A stretch of DNA of 64,000 nt. Source: Pedobacter sp. Leaf250 (lineage in GTDB: Bacteria > Bacteroidota > Bacteroidia > Sphingobacteriales > Sphingobacteriaceae). A program made the position numbers and the translations under genes. Below, piece after piece: positions 53,042 through 62,972 of this stretch. The notes below the pieces were generated by a model, which saw only the letters and a list, made by a program, of their open reading frames with translations, made no database searches and had not been told where the DNA came from. The stretch is from NCBI RefSeq assembly GCF_920984735.1, contig NZ_CAKLBU010000007.1:148545-212544 (forward strand). The letters are read 5' to 3'. How positions within the stretch are numbered: the first letter of the stretch is position 1; the number at the start of each line of letters is the position of its first letter.

Positions 53042-53844
53042 ATTTTCTCTAATTTAACGCGTTTATACTCTTTGGCTTTAGGCCAAAAATCCAGGCTCTC
53101 TTTACTTCCTAAAGCCAGGTAACCAAGTTTTTCTAAACTGTTATCAAAAAGCTGAAACACTTTATGCTGCAATTCCTTATCAAAATAAATGAGCACATTT
53201 CGACATAAGATAAGCTGAAATTCATTAAATGAATGATCTGAAACCAAGTTATGTGTAGAAAAAATCATTTTACTACTTAAAGATTCATCAAATTTTGCCA
53301 ATGAATAATTTGCAGTATAATAGGAAGAAAAATCTTTTACACCATCAGAAGCCACATAATTTTCTGAATATCCTTTTAGGTAATTCAAAGGAAACATGCC
53401 CTTTTTTGCTTTATCCAAAACGGATGGATTAATATCAGTAGCGTAAATAAGCGATTTTTGTAAAAGATTAAGTTCCTTAAGCAATATTGCCAATGAATAA
53501 GCTTCCTCACCTGTCGAGCATCCGGCTACCCAAATTCTGATAAACGGATATGTACCCAAAACAGGCAAAACATCATTTCTTAACGATCTGTAGAAGCCAG
53601 GATCGCGAAACATTTCAGTCACATTTACCGTAATTTCCTCTAAAAAACGTTTAAAATATTGTTTATCACTTTTAACCGTATATCTAAATTCAGCAAAGCT
53701 AACAAAATTATCCAAGGTGTAAAGCCTGGTAATTCTCCGTTTTATGGATGCATGAGAATATTCCAAGAAATCGTATCCATGCACTTCCAATACATCGCTC
53801 AGCAATGCATCAATTTGCTCATTATCTATCGCCTCACTTATCAC
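53026..53844 (-). CDS. CheR-type protein-glutamate O-methyltransferase
   Basis: 272 residues. The N-terminal helical domain (RRITRLYTLDNF) leads to the methyltransferase fold with SAM-binding motif WVAGCSTGEEAYSLAILL (near residue 108), TDINPSVLDKAKKG, and LILCRNVLIYFD near 215. The TEMFRDPGFYRSL segment matches the CheR TxFFR region with Met in place of the first Phe. Paired with CheB and immediately downstream of a receiver gene. Confidence 0.93.
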   Translation of the reverse strand: MISEAIDNEQIDALLSDVLEVHGYDFLEYSHASIKRRITRLYTLDNFVSFAEFRYTVKSDKQYFKRFLEEITVNVTEMFRDPGFYRSLRNDVLPVLGTYPFIRIWVAGCSTGEEAYSLAILLKELNLLQKSLIYATDINPSVLDKAKKGMFPLNYLKGYSENYVASDGVKDFSSYYTANYSLAKFDESLSSKMIFSTHNLVSDHSFNEFQLILCRNVLIYFDKELQHKVFQLFDNSLEKLGYLALGSKESLDFWPKAKEYKRVKLEKIWRKL

Positions 53845-54216
53845 TTATTTAGTTACCTCGTCTATTTGCATTAATAATTCATCAACATTTATAGGTTTCG
53901 ATACATAGCCCGATGCACCAGCTGAAAGGCATCTTTCCCTATCGCCAACCATAGCTTGGGCAGTAACAGCAAGTACAGGGATATTTTGCATCCGTTCTGA
54001 TTTTTTCATTGCAGAAATTGCTTGATAACCATCCATATCGGGCATCATCATATCCATAAGTACAACCGAAACATTTTCGTTGTCAGTTATAATGGAAAAA
54101 CCTTCTTTTGCGCTGATGGCTGACAAACAATCGAAACCTTTGGCCTTTAAAACAGCTTTTAAAGCGAAAATGTTTCTATTATCATCATCAATAATGAGAA
54201 TTAATTTTTGAGGCAT
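53845..54216 (-). CDS. Single-domain response regulator
   Basis: 123 residues, receiver only: LIIDDDNRNIFALKAVL, phospho-Asp in VVLMDMMMPDMDGYQAI (near residue 56) and Lys in GYVSKPIN. It closely resembles the last receiver of the upstream hybrid kinase (same DDDVRNIF and MDMMMPELDGY wording), so it may have arisen by duplication. It starts 15 nt after the kinase stop. Confidence 0.93.
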   Translation of the reverse strand: MPQKLILIIDDDNRNIFALKAVLKAKGFDCLSAISAKEGFSIITDNENVSVVLMDMMMPDMDGYQAISAMKKSERMQNIPVLAVTAQAMVGDRERCLSAGASGYVSKPINVDELLMQIDEVTK

Positions 54217-54231
54217 ATTTATTTAAATGGT

Positions 54232-57200
54232 TTAAGCTTTGTGATGATTTTCGTATAACCAAACGCGTAGAAGTGATACCAACTGATCCATATCAACCGG
54301 TTTGCTGATATAATCTGATGCACCCGCAGCAATACATTTTTCACGATCGCCCATCATGGCCTTTGCCGTAACAGCTAAAATTGGCAGATTCCGGTATTTT
54401 ATATCCTGACGAATGGCCGTTATTGTTTCATAACCATCCAATTCAGGCATCATCATATCCATTAAAACCACATCCACCTGTGGGTTTTCGTCGAGTAATT
54501 TTAAAGCTTCTTTACCATCAATGGCAGCCAAGACTTTCATTTGATGCTGCTCCAGCATTTTGGTTAGAGAGAAAATGTTCCTTACATCATCATCTGCAAC
54601 CAAAACCGTTTTGCCTTTCAGTACATCCTGAAGTTCGGAAAAACCTTTTGGTGTCTTGGTTTTTTCACGGCTTTTTTCTTCTACTAAATGAAGAAACAAT
54701 CCTGCTTCATCTAAAATCCGTTGGTAAGAGTGGGCTGTTTTTACCACAATCGAATCTGCATACTGTTTTATTCTGCTTTCCTCTCCTTTTGATAGATTTT
54801 TGCCAGTAAAAATAATGATTGGTAAATTCTCCAATCCCGGTGTTTTCTTTACTACTTCCAACGTATCATAAGCATGCTTATCAGGAATACCCATGTCCAA
54901 AATAACACAATTTACATCTGCTTTGTGCAGGGCAGAAACCCCTTCGCTTACTTTGTCTACAATTTCCGTTTGGATATTGAAATTGCTTAAAAAGTAACTT
55001 AGTGCTTTGGCATGCTGCTCGTTTTCCTCAACAATTAATACCTTCTTTGGATGCCTGCTCAATGCATGCTCCAGCTTAGAAAAGATCTCTTGCATGTGCT
55101 CAAAAGCAAATGGTTTATTGATAAAATCGACAGCTCCCTTTAATAAACTTTCCTTCTTAACTTGCAAGCTCGACATAATATGAACCGGAATGGGCCGAGT
55201 TGCCGGATCTGATTTTAATTCTTCCATTACCTGCCAACCATCTTTTATTGGGAGCTGAATATCCAATAATATAGCTAAAGGCTTATAGGCTTTTGCCATC
55301 TCAATCCCTACATCGCCACGCACCGCAACTAAACCTTTATAATTTCGTTTTCGGGTAAAGTCAAGCAATGTTTTGGCAAAAGGTGTATCATCTTCCACAA
55401 TCAGAATTACCTTATCACCAGGCTGAATATGATCACGATCATCATCAATTTCTTGTGGTATATTCCTTACAGTTAAATGCTGAATTTTTGGTGTTTCCAC
55501 TAAAACCGCAGCTGGCTTTTGCGCATGGTCTTTAACCTCTTCAAAACCTTTATTTTTATCAATTGGCAAAACCAAAATGAACTCACTGCCTTCGTTTTCT
55601 TTACTTTTTAATTCGATATATCCACCCAAAAGTTTTGCCAGTTCTCTACTAATAGATAGACCTAAACCTGTTCCACCAAATTTGCGTCGGGTAGAACCAT
55701 CGGCTTGTTGGAATGCTTCGAACACCATTCCTTGCTTTTCAGGAGCAATACCAACTCCGGTATCTTTCACGCTAAAAATCAGTGCATTTAAATTTTCATC
55801 TTTTTCAATAATAAATTTAACTGATCCCGTAGGGGTAAACTTGATGGCGTTTGATAGTAAATTTTTTAGAATCTGCTCCAAACGCATTTTATCAGTATGG
55901 AAAAACTCAGGTACGTTCTTAGCTTTTTCGATAATCAGTTCTAAAGTTTTCTCTTTTGCCAAAGGGTTAAAAAGTGAGCGCATGTTTAGCGCAACATCTT
56001 CAACTTTTACATTCGAACGATCGAGCTCCATTTTACCTGCTTCGATTTTTGAAAGGTCTAAAATTTCATCAATCAAGCTCAACAATCCCTGACCAGAACT
56101 TTGAATTACCGAAGCATATTCCTGATGTTCTTTATCCATTGCTTCATTTTCCGACATCAACCGCGATAGCAATAAAATTGAATTCAGTGGTGTGCGCAAC
56201 TCGTGCGACATGTTTGCCAGGAATTCCGATTTGTATCTTGTACTCAATTCAAGCGCTTCGGCCTTTTGCTGAATTTCAACATTTCTTTCCTCAATCAGCT
56301 CATTTTTTTCTTCCAGTAAACTGCTTCTTTCCTCTAATTCTTGATTACTCTGAAGCAACTCTTCCTGCTGTACACGAAGTTCTTCTTCCGACGCCTGAAG
56401 TTTTTGCGCCTGTGCCTCCAATTCTGCGTTCATGCCTTCCAATTCGCCATGCTGAACCTGTAACTCTTCAGACTGCGCTTGCGTTTCCTCTAACAACTGT
56501 TGCAATTTTTGCCGGTTTTGGGCGCCGAGTAGTGAGGTACCAATATCAGACAGAACGGAGTTTAAAAATTGTAGTTGCAGGGCGCTAAATTTAGTAATTG
56601 TACCTAATTCCAAACCACCGATGGAAATGCCATTTCTGATTATGGGCAGTACCAATAGTTGTGCGGGCTTAATATTTCCTGTAGCGTGGGTAATGGTTAA
56701 CTCGGTTTGCGGAACATCTTCAAGCAAAATACTCTTGCCCGATTTTACAGCCTGCCCTATTAATCCTTGTCCTAGTTCCAAAACCTCTACCAAATTTTGT
56801 CCTTCTAACGCATACTTACCTTTCAGATGAAGATAACCATCATCTTTGAATAAATAAACAGCTCCAATTTGGCTTTTGGTATAAGTTACCAATACTTCAA
56901 TAATATCATCAGCTAAGTGGAACACGTCCTTCTCGCCAACCATTTTAACATTTAGGTTGGCTACCCCTGTTTGCAGCCACTCATTTTCTGCGAGAGTATC
57001 AAACGATTCTTTCAATGATGATGACATTGTATTGAGCGATTCGGAGAGTTCGCCAATATCATCCTGACTTTGACTATCCAATTTAACGCCGAAATTTCCG
57101 ATCGATATTTGATGGGCAATTTCTTTAATAGCAGCAATACGCTTTTCCATTTCGTATTTTTTGCTCTCTATTTCTTCCTGAAGTTTTACACGCTCATCAA

Positions 57201-57813
57201 AATCAACTGAGACTTTTTTGTAGAAAAACAAAGTGATGAGTATGGCTAATGCAGCGGCAATTAAAATTAAGATCGGAGTATATGCGGTAAGTTTATTGAG
57301 TTCAACGGTTCGCTCTTCCAGCAGCCTGCGTTCTTCCTCAACCATAGCATTAACGGTTTCCCGTGCCTCATCCATGTATACTTTTCCTTGAAATAAAACG
57401 GTAGGATCTACTGCTCCGCCTAACCCTTTAATTTCGATGGTAGATTTAATAATCCCCATTCTTTTCGTTAAAATATTGCGTAAAGTAGCTACATTTTTCT
57501 GTTGAGCAGGATTATCTTTTGTTGCAGTTTCAACTCTTTTTAATATCGCAGCAGCTGAATCACTGGCGCCATAATAAGGCGTAAGAAAAACTTTATTTCC
57601 GGTGAGCAAAAATCCACGCTGGCCAGTTTCAGCATCTTTTAAGTAAGAAATAATATTTTCAGAATCGAGGATAACTTGATCGCTGTGTTTAACCAGTTCG
57701 GTACTTTTAATGAGGTTGCTAATGCTTACATACGAAGCCAAAGAACTAACGAAAAGTATAATCAGCGATAAGCCCAGACCTAAACGTAAATTATTTTTAA
57801 GGGTAGTTTTCAT
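54232..57813 (-). CDS. Hybrid histidine kinase: CHASE3-HAMP-GAF-coiled coil-HK-three receivers
   Basis: 1193 residues. TM1 about 11-30, a CHASE3-like extracytoplasmic domain (DAETGQRGFLLTGN near 56-69), TM2 about 175-198, HAMP about 200-260, GAF about 285-430, a Glu/Gln-rich coiled coil (about 435-550), kinase core with ANMSHELRTPLNSILLL (His near 540), then HATPase with GGTGLGLSISREL. Three receivers follow: the first with ILLDIQLPIKDG, the second (CVILDMGIPDKHA) with a degenerate acidic pocket EEN, and the third with LMDMMMPELDG. Part of the CheB/CheR cluster; no fused output domain. Confidence 0.93.
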   Translation of the reverse strand: MKTTLKNNLRLGLGLSLIILFVSSLASYVSISNLIKSTELVKHSDQVILDSENIISYLKDAETGQRGFLLTGNKVFLTPYYGASDSAAAILKRVETATKDNPAQQKNVATLRNILTKRMGIIKSTIEIKGLGGAVDPTVLFQGKVYMDEARETVNAMVEEERRLLEERTVELNKLTAYTPILILIAAALAILITLFFYKKVSVDFDERVKLQEEIESKKYEMEKRIAAIKEIAHQISIGNFGVKLDSQSQDDIGELSESLNTMSSSLKESFDTLAENEWLQTGVANLNVKMVGEKDVFHLADDIIEVLVTYTKSQIGAVYLFKDDGYLHLKGKYALEGQNLVEVLELGQGLIGQAVKSGKSILLEDVPQTELTITHATGNIKPAQLLVLPIIRNGISIGGLELGTITKFSALQLQFLNSVLSDIGTSLLGAQNRQKLQQLLEETQAQSEELQVQHGELEGMNAELEAQAQKLQASEEELRVQQEELLQSNQELEERSSLLEEKNELIEERNVEIQQKAEALELSTRYKSEFLANMSHELRTPLNSILLLSRLMSENEAMDKEHQEYASVIQSSGQGLLSLIDEILDLSKIEAGKMELDRSNVKVEDVALNMRSLFNPLAKEKTLELIIEKAKNVPEFFHTDKMRLEQILKNLLSNAIKFTPTGSVKFIIEKDENLNALIFSVKDTGVGIAPEKQGMVFEAFQQADGSTRRKFGGTGLGLSISRELAKLLGGYIELKSKENEGSEFILVLPIDKNKGFEEVKDHAQKPAAVLVETPKIQHLTVRNIPQEIDDDRDHIQPGDKVILIVEDDTPFAKTLLDFTRKRNYKGLVAVRGDVGIEMAKAYKPLAILLDIQLPIKDGWQVMEELKSDPATRPIPVHIMSSLQVKKESLLKGAVDFINKPFAFEHMQEIFSKLEHALSRHPKKVLIVEENEQHAKALSYFLSNFNIQTEIVDKVSEGVSALHKADVNCVILDMGIPDKHAYDTLEVVKKTPGLENLPIIIFTGKNLSKGEESRIKQYADSIVVKTAHSYQRILDEAGLFLHLVEEKSREKTKTPKGFSELQDVLKGKTVLVADDDVRNIFSLTKMLEQHQMKVLAAIDGKEALKLLDENPQVDVVLMDMMMPELDGYETITAIRQDIKYRNLPILAVTAKAMMGDREKCIAAGASDYISKPVDMDQLVSLLRVWLYENHHKA

Positions 57814-57831
57814 TCTATAATTAAAGGATGA

Positions 57832-58965
57832 TTAGATTTGATTTTGAAGAATTTCCTCCTCGGTAATTGGAATGATAAAATAAAATTCAGAGCCTTCATC
57901 GGGCACACTATTTACGCCAATAGTTCCACCATGGCGCTTAATAATTTCGGCGCAAATGTAAAGTCCTATCCCCAAACCATTAAACCGGTGACTGTTCTCT
58001 TCCACGCGGTAAAACTTGTCAAATATTTTATCTTGCTGCTCACTGGAAATACCAATTCCAAAATCTTTTACTGCTAAATAAAGTTTTCCATCTTTAATAT
58101 TAATGGTAACGTTTACCTGGTTGGTGCCCGGTGCATATTTAATGGCATTGGTAATAAAATTGATAACCACTTGCTCCAAACGCATTTCATCGCCAAAAAT
58201 GTTTTCGCTTGTTTTGCCAAGTTTGGTAATTTTAAAATCGGAATTGGATTGTTGCAACATTTCTATGGCATTGTTAACCATATTATCGGCACAGAAGCTT
58301 TGCATATTAAACTTCATTTTACCACTTTCAATTTTCGAAATATCCAGCAAATCAACAATGAGTTCGTTAAGTTTTTCGAGCTGAATACTTGCCTTTTCTA
58401 AATGGTTTTGAGCCATTTCCTTGTTATCCTTATTCATGCTACGTTGCAAAAGCTGAATATAGCCTTTAACACTGGTTAATGGCGTTTTTAATTCATGGCT
58501 GGCAATGCTGATAAATTCATCCTTTTTTTGCTCGGCCTGTTTGCGGAATTCAATTTCTTTAAGCAACTCTTCCTGTACCTCATTCAGTTTTCTGCTTTGC
58601 TCGTAAATGCGGTAAAATGTTTTTATTTTAAGTAAAAGGATGTTGATATCAACCGGCTTGATGATATAATCCAAACCGCCACTTAAATAACCTTTTGTGA
58701 TAAATTTGAGTTCAGTATTTACCGCTGATAAGAATATGATTGCTGTATCTTTTGCCTTGCTAAATCCCGAAATTGCTTCGGCGACTTCAAAGCCGTCCAT
58801 ATCTGGCATTTGAACATCCAGAATTATGAGTACGTAATTGTTCTTTAAAACCTTTTTTAATGCTTCTTCTCCAGATGATGCTGTATCTACCTCAAAATTG
58901 TGAGCTTGTAATACTTTCTGTAATGAAATAAGGTTTTCAGGTCTGTCATCAACTATAAGGATCAT
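57832..58965 (-). CDS. Receiver-histidine kinase fusion
   Basis: 377 residues, soluble. An N-terminal receiver (MILIVDDRPENLISLQKVL, phospho-Asp in LIILDVQMPDMDGFEVA near residue 51, Lys in DYIIKPVD) is joined by a short coiled coil to a kinase core (ISIASHELKTPLTSVKGYIQLL, NFITNAIKYAP, DFGIGIS, GLGIGLYICAEI). First gene of the minus-strand block, 18 nt before the CHASE3 kinase. Likely receives phosphate from a partner and signals onward. Confidence 0.92.
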   Translation of the reverse strand: MILIVDDRPENLISLQKVLQAHNFEVDTASSGEEALKKVLKNNYVLIILDVQMPDMDGFEVAEAISGFSKAKDTAIIFLSAVNTELKFITKGYLSGGLDYIIKPVDINILLLKIKTFYRIYEQSRKLNEVQEELLKEIEFRKQAEQKKDEFISIASHELKTPLTSVKGYIQLLQRSMNKDNKEMAQNHLEKASIQLEKLNELIVDLLDISKIESGKMKFNMQSFCADNMVNNAIEMLQQSNSDFKITKLGKTSENIFGDEMRLEQVVINFITNAIKYAPGTNQVNVTINIKDGKLYLAVKDFGIGISSEQQDKIFDKFYRVEENSHRFNGLGIGLYICAEIIKRHGGTIGVNSVPDEGSEFYFIIPITEEEILQNQI

Positions 58966-59132
58966 CTTTTTAAAACAAATACGAGGCTAGGATAATTTAT
59001 GTTTGGCTTGGAGATAAAGTCTCTTTAACTAGATACAAACAACAAAGTTTTAAAAAGGTTTTAAGTTTTTATGGAAACTTATCTGATGAATAGCTGCAAT
59101 ATTCAATACGCACCAGATAACTGTGTATTTTA

Positions 59133-59969
59133 TTATAATTGACTAAAAGTATCGCCCTGTTTGATATCACCGGTTTCGAAACCTTTTTTAAACCAAAACA
59201 TGCGTTGCTGTGATGTACCGTGAGTGAAAGAATCGGGTTGTACATCGCCTGTCGCCTGCTTTTGTAATTTGTCATCACCAATGGCATTGGCCGCAGTTAA
59301 AGCTTCTTCAATATCGCCAGCTTCTAATTTAAAATCTTTTAGGTTTTGAGCATGGTGCGCCCATAATCCGGCAAAGAAATCGGCTTGTAATTCTAATTTA
59401 ACAGATAATCGATTGTATTCTTTTTCGCTAACCTGCCCACGGGCCTGATCCAATTTTGCTGAAATACCTAAAAGATTTTGAACGTGATGGCCAACCTCAT
59501 GGGCAATTACATACGCTTGAGCGAAATCGCCTGCGGCACCAAAGCGATTTTTTAATTCATCATAAAATGATAAATCGATATAAACTTTTTGATCTCCTGG
59601 GCAATAAAACGGGCCTACATTTGCGCCCGCTTGACCGCAAGCCGTTTGAACAGCATCTCTGAATAACCTCAATTTTGGGTATTCATATTGTTTGCCCATC
59701 GCCTGAAATTCCTTATCCCAAACCTGTTCGGTAGATTCCAATACGCCAGACACAAATACAGCCTGTGGATCGTTTGCAGGAACACCTTGTTTAACTTCTT
59801 CAGTACCTTGCGAAGTAGGAATTTGACTCACTACACCTGATAGATCTTTCCCGAAGATTAAACCCAGTACAACAACAATAATTCCTATTCCTCCACCAAG
59901 AATAGTTTTGCCCCCGCCGCCGCTTCTTCCGTCTTCTACGTTATTACTGCCTTTACCAAACCATTGCAT
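59133..59969 (-). CDS. Neutral zinc metallopeptidase, YpfJ family
   Basis: 278 residues, one N-terminal TM helix (about 24-42, TILGGGIGIIVVVLGLIF). The zinc motif is HEVGHH in AYVIAHEVGHHVQN (near residue 157), with the third ligand region ELQADFFAGLWAHH. Also GPFYCPGDQKVYIDLSFYDEL, as in the family. The peptidase substrate is unknown. It is a single gene with the C-terminal motif GTSQQRMFWFKKGFETGD. Confidence 0.9.
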   Translation of the reverse strand: MQWFGKGSNNVEDGRSGGGGKTILGGGIGIIVVVLGLIFGKDLSGVVSQIPTSQGTEEVKQGVPANDPQAVFVSGVLESTEQVWDKEFQAMGKQYEYPKLRLFRDAVQTACGQAGANVGPFYCPGDQKVYIDLSFYDELKNRFGAAGDFAQAYVIAHEVGHHVQNLLGISAKLDQARGQVSEKEYNRLSVKLELQADFFAGLWAHHAQNLKDFKLEAGDIEEALTAANAIGDDKLQKQATGDVQPDSFTHGTSQQRMFWFKKGFETGDIKQGDTFSQL

Positions 59970-60072
59970 AATTTTAATTTTTTAGTTTTATGGATAACCT
60001 AAATTTTGGGACAATTGTTAGACTAAATTAGAAATAATTTTCCTGATTTATTCTTTTAGGTTTTATAGCAAT

Positions 60073-60098
60073 AAAAAAGCCAGAATAAATATTCTGGC
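60073..60098 (-). terminator. Intrinsic terminator after gltX
   Basis: GCCAGAATA / TATTCTGGC (60079-60087 and 60090-60098), followed on minus by six T (A run 60073-60078 on plus). Confidence 0.85.
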
Positions 60099-60120
60099 CT
60101 TCTCAAAATTATATTTTAAA

Positions 60121-61629
60121 CTAGCTATTAAATACATTAACCGCTTTTGCGATTCTAGCTTTTGTTTCTTCTACACCTAATAATACAGCGATATCAAAAA
60201 CGCCTGGCCCGAATTTACCACCTACCAGCATAATGCGGAATGGCAGCATTAATTCACCCGGTTTAAATCCCTTTTCTTCGGCCAAGGCTTTAAAAGCAAC
60301 TTCTTCGCTTGCAGCATCAGTTAAGGTTAATTTCTCTGCAAAAGCATTAAAAAATTCAGCCTTTTCAAGTGTCCATTTTGGTTTAACCGAATTGACATCA
60401 TACTCAGCTGGGGATGTAAAAAAGTAGCCGCTTTGTGCCACAAAATCTGGTAGAAGCGTACAACGGTCTTTAATCATATTGATAACGATATTTAAGAAAT
60501 TCTCATTTTGAACTTCAATACCGGCTTTTTGCAATACCATTTTTACGCTCGGCGCCAAACGTTCTGCACTTTGTGATTTGATCCATTCATGGTTGTACCA
60601 TTTTGCTTTTTCGAAATCGAACTTTGCCCCAGCTTTACTGATTCTTTCAATTGAAAATTTTTCTTCCAGTTCCATTAACGAAAAAAGTTCCTGATCTGTT
60701 CCATTATTCCAGCCTAATAAAGCCAACATATTAACAAAAGCTTCGGGCATAAAACCCATTTCTTTAAAACCTTTGGTTACGTCGCCAGTTTTTGGATCGG
60801 TCCAGTTCATGGCGTAAACAGGAAAACCTAAACGGTCGCCATCGCGTTTGCTTAATTTTCCATGACCATCAGGTTTTAAAATCAGTGGTAAATGTGCCCA
60901 GGCTGGCATATCAGCTTCCCATCCTAAATATTTCCATAACAAAATATGAATTGGTGCTGATGGCAACCACTCCTCACCACGGAAAGCATGAGAAATTTCC
61001 ATGGCCTTATCATCAACTACGACAGCTAAATGATAGGTTGGCATTCCATCGGCTTTAAGCAAAACCTTATCATCAACAATGGAAGTTTCGAAACTTACAT
61101 CGCCACGAATCAAATCATAAAAATGAACAATTTCTTCTTCCGGAACTTTTAAACGAACCACATGCGGCGTTTTTGCAGCCAATAATTCTTCAACTTCGCT
61201 CAAGGTTAATGTTAAAGAATTGCGCATTCCCATACGTGTAGCCTGGCCGTATTGGAAGTTTGGAATTTCCTTACGTTTTGCATCCAATTCTTCTGGTGTA
61301 TCAAAAGCGTAATATGCGTAACCATCATTTATCAATTGTTCGGCAAATTTTCCATAACTGGGTTTGCGTTCACTTTGGCGGTATGGGCCATAAGCTCCCG
61401 GGTTACTCGGACTTTCATCAGGTGTTATGCCGCACCAGTTTAAACAATCAACAATATATTGCTCAGCACCCTCTACAAATCTGTTTTGATCGGTATCTTC
61501 TACACGGAGCACAAAAGTTCCGTTATTCTTTTTTGCGAACAAATAATTAAATAATGCCGTACGAACACCACCTAAATGCAGTCCCCCGGTAGGGCTTGGG
61601 GCAAATCTGACTCTAACTTTTTTATCCAT
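60121..61629 (-). CDS. gltX: Glutamyl-tRNA synthetase
   Basis: 502 residues, class I synthetase. The HIGH-type motif reads GLHLGG in RFAPSPTGGLHLGGVRTALFNY, and the KMSKS-type motif reads KLSKRDGD (near residue 257). The frame is open to 61674, but the ATG at 61629 (MDKKVRVRFAPSP) is the family start. A TATCTTTG -7 element on minus lies about 80 nt upstream. Confidence 0.96.
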   Translation of the reverse strand: MDKKVRVRFAPSPTGGLHLGGVRTALFNYLFAKKNNGTFVLRVEDTDQNRFVEGAEQYIVDCLNWCGITPDESPSNPGAYGPYRQSERKPSYGKFAEQLINDGYAYYAFDTPEELDAKRKEIPNFQYGQATRMGMRNSLTLTLSEVEELLAAKTPHVVRLKVPEEEIVHFYDLIRGDVSFETSIVDDKVLLKADGMPTYHLAVVVDDKAMEISHAFRGEEWLPSAPIHILLWKYLGWEADMPAWAHLPLILKPDGHGKLSKRDGDRLGFPVYAMNWTDPKTGDVTKGFKEMGFMPEAFVNMLALLGWNNGTDQELFSLMELEEKFSIERISKAGAKFDFEKAKWYNHEWIKSQSAERLAPSVKMVLQKAGIEVQNENFLNIVINMIKDRCTLLPDFVAQSGYFFTSPAEYDVNSVKPKWTLEKAEFFNAFAEKLTLTDAASEEVAFKALAEEKGFKPGELMLPFRIMLVGGKFGPGVFDIAVLLGVEETKARIAKAVNVFNS

Positions 61630-61708
61630 AATGAAGCAAAGAGCAGGAAGTAAATGGCAGGGAGCAAGGTGCAATCCATGCTCAAAGCGCTATGCACTAT
61701 GCTCGGCA

Positions 61709-61716
61709 CAAAGATA
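61709..61716 (-). promoter_or_regulatory. Probable -7 element of gltX
   Basis: The minus strand reads TATCTTTG, an exact TANNTTTG, leaving a leader of roughly 75 nt before the ATG at 61629. No clear -33 TTG. Confidence 0.4.
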
Positions 61717-61766
61717 CAGTTTTTATGTTTTTTCCGTTTTCTTATTGTAATTTGCCTGTCTAAAGC

Positions 61767-62972
61767 ATGAACCCATATCAAAAGAAACGCCGCTGGAAGT
61801 TTTTCCTTCTCATATTTGCGATCCTAATCGGCATAGCATCAGTATTTTACACCGATTCTTTTGTAAAGAAAATGGAACGTGAGGAAGCAAATCAATTTCA
61901 GCTTTGGGTAAAGATTACCGAGCGATCGATGCTTTTATACGACAACGACAACTTTACTAGTGTTGTTGAGGATGTTCGTGAAAACACAAAAATGCCTGTT
62001 ATAGTAGTAAATAACGATGGCACAATTTTATCTTCAAGTGGCCTCGACAGTACAAAGACATGGTATCCGGATAATGATAAGTTGGTTTACGACAGTCTCT
62101 ATTTTGTAAGAGAACTTAAAACCATGAAAAAGCAACACCGCCCGGTGGTGATGAATATTATGGGGCAGGAAAAGCTAGCTTACTACAAAGATTCATTCAT
62201 TCTCACCCAGCTTCGTTATTTCCCATACATCCAAATGGGTGTGATATTTCTTTTCCTATTAACTGCTTATGCGGCGTTTAGTTCTGCCCGTAGAGATGAA
62301 CAGGATCATGTTTGGGTAGGCTTGGCCAAAGAAACGGCGCATCAACTCGGTACCCCAATATCCTCACTCATGGCCTGGGTAGAGCTCATGAAATCCAAAT
62401 TCGATGCAGAGGACGATCCATTAATTGCTGAAATGGAAAATGACATTAAACGTTTAGAGATTATCACCGATCGATTCTCCAAAATCGGTTCGAAACCAAT
62501 TCTTGAAGACCATACCGTTTACATCGTAATTAGCGATTTTATCCGATACTTTAAAGTGCGCACATCCGATAAGGTAAAGTTTAGCATTACGGGCGATGAA
62601 CAGGTTCGGGCTTTATTAAATGTGCCTTTGTTCGATTGGGTGATTGAAAACCTGTTGAAGAATGCAGCTAACGCCATTGAAAATGAAGGGTCTATATCTG
62701 TTAATATTATCGAAAATTTAGCAAAAGAACAGGTTTTTATTGATGTTACTGACAGTGGAAAAGGTATTCCAAGATCAAAATTTGATGCCGTTTTTCAACC
62801 TGGTTATACCACACGAAAACGCGGCTGGGGATTAGGCTTATCGCTAACTAAACGTATTGTAGAGAATTACCACAGTGGAGAAATCTTTGTTAAAGAATCA
62901 GAAGTTGGAAAAGGAACAACATTCAGAATCATTTTAAAAAGTAGTTTAAGATATGAACCGACCACAACCTAA
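61767..62972 (+). CDS. Membrane sensor histidine kinase
   Basis: 401 residues. TM1 about 10-27, an extracytoplasmic sensor of ~120 residues (PVIVVNNDGTILSSSGLDSTK, PAS/Cache-like in feel), TM2 about 152-170, then the kinase. The H-box is of the HQLGTP variety: KETAHQLGTPISSLMAW (His near residue 194). N-box NLLKNAANAIEN, G1 DSGKGIP and G2 GWGLGLSLTKRI. No response regulator is adjacent; instead its end overlaps the DinB gene by 20 nt. Confidence 0.9.
   Translation: MNPYQKKRRWKFFLLIFAILIGIASVFYTDSFVKKMEREEANQFQLWVKITERSMLLYDNDNFTSVVEDVRENTKMPVIVVNNDGTILSSSGLDSTKTWYPDNDKLVYDSLYFVRELKTMKKQHRPVVMNIMGQEKLAYYKDSFILTQLRYFPYIQMGVIFLFLLTAYAAFSSARRDEQDHVWVGLAKETAHQLGTPISSLMAWVELMKSKFDAEDDPLIAEMENDIKRLEIITDRFSKIGSKPILEDHTVYIVISDFIRYFKVRTSDKVKFSITGDEQVRALLNVPLFDWVIENLLKNAANAIENEGSISVNIIENLAKEQVFIDVTDSGKGIPRSKFDAVFQPGYTTRKRGWGLGLSLTKRIVENYHSGEIFVKESEVGKGTTFRIILKSSLRYEPTTT

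Noticed and set aside
52064..58965. Classical chemotaxis operon
   Set aside because: CheR and CheB are present but CheA, CheW, receptors and motility genes are not; CheB also lacks its receiver.
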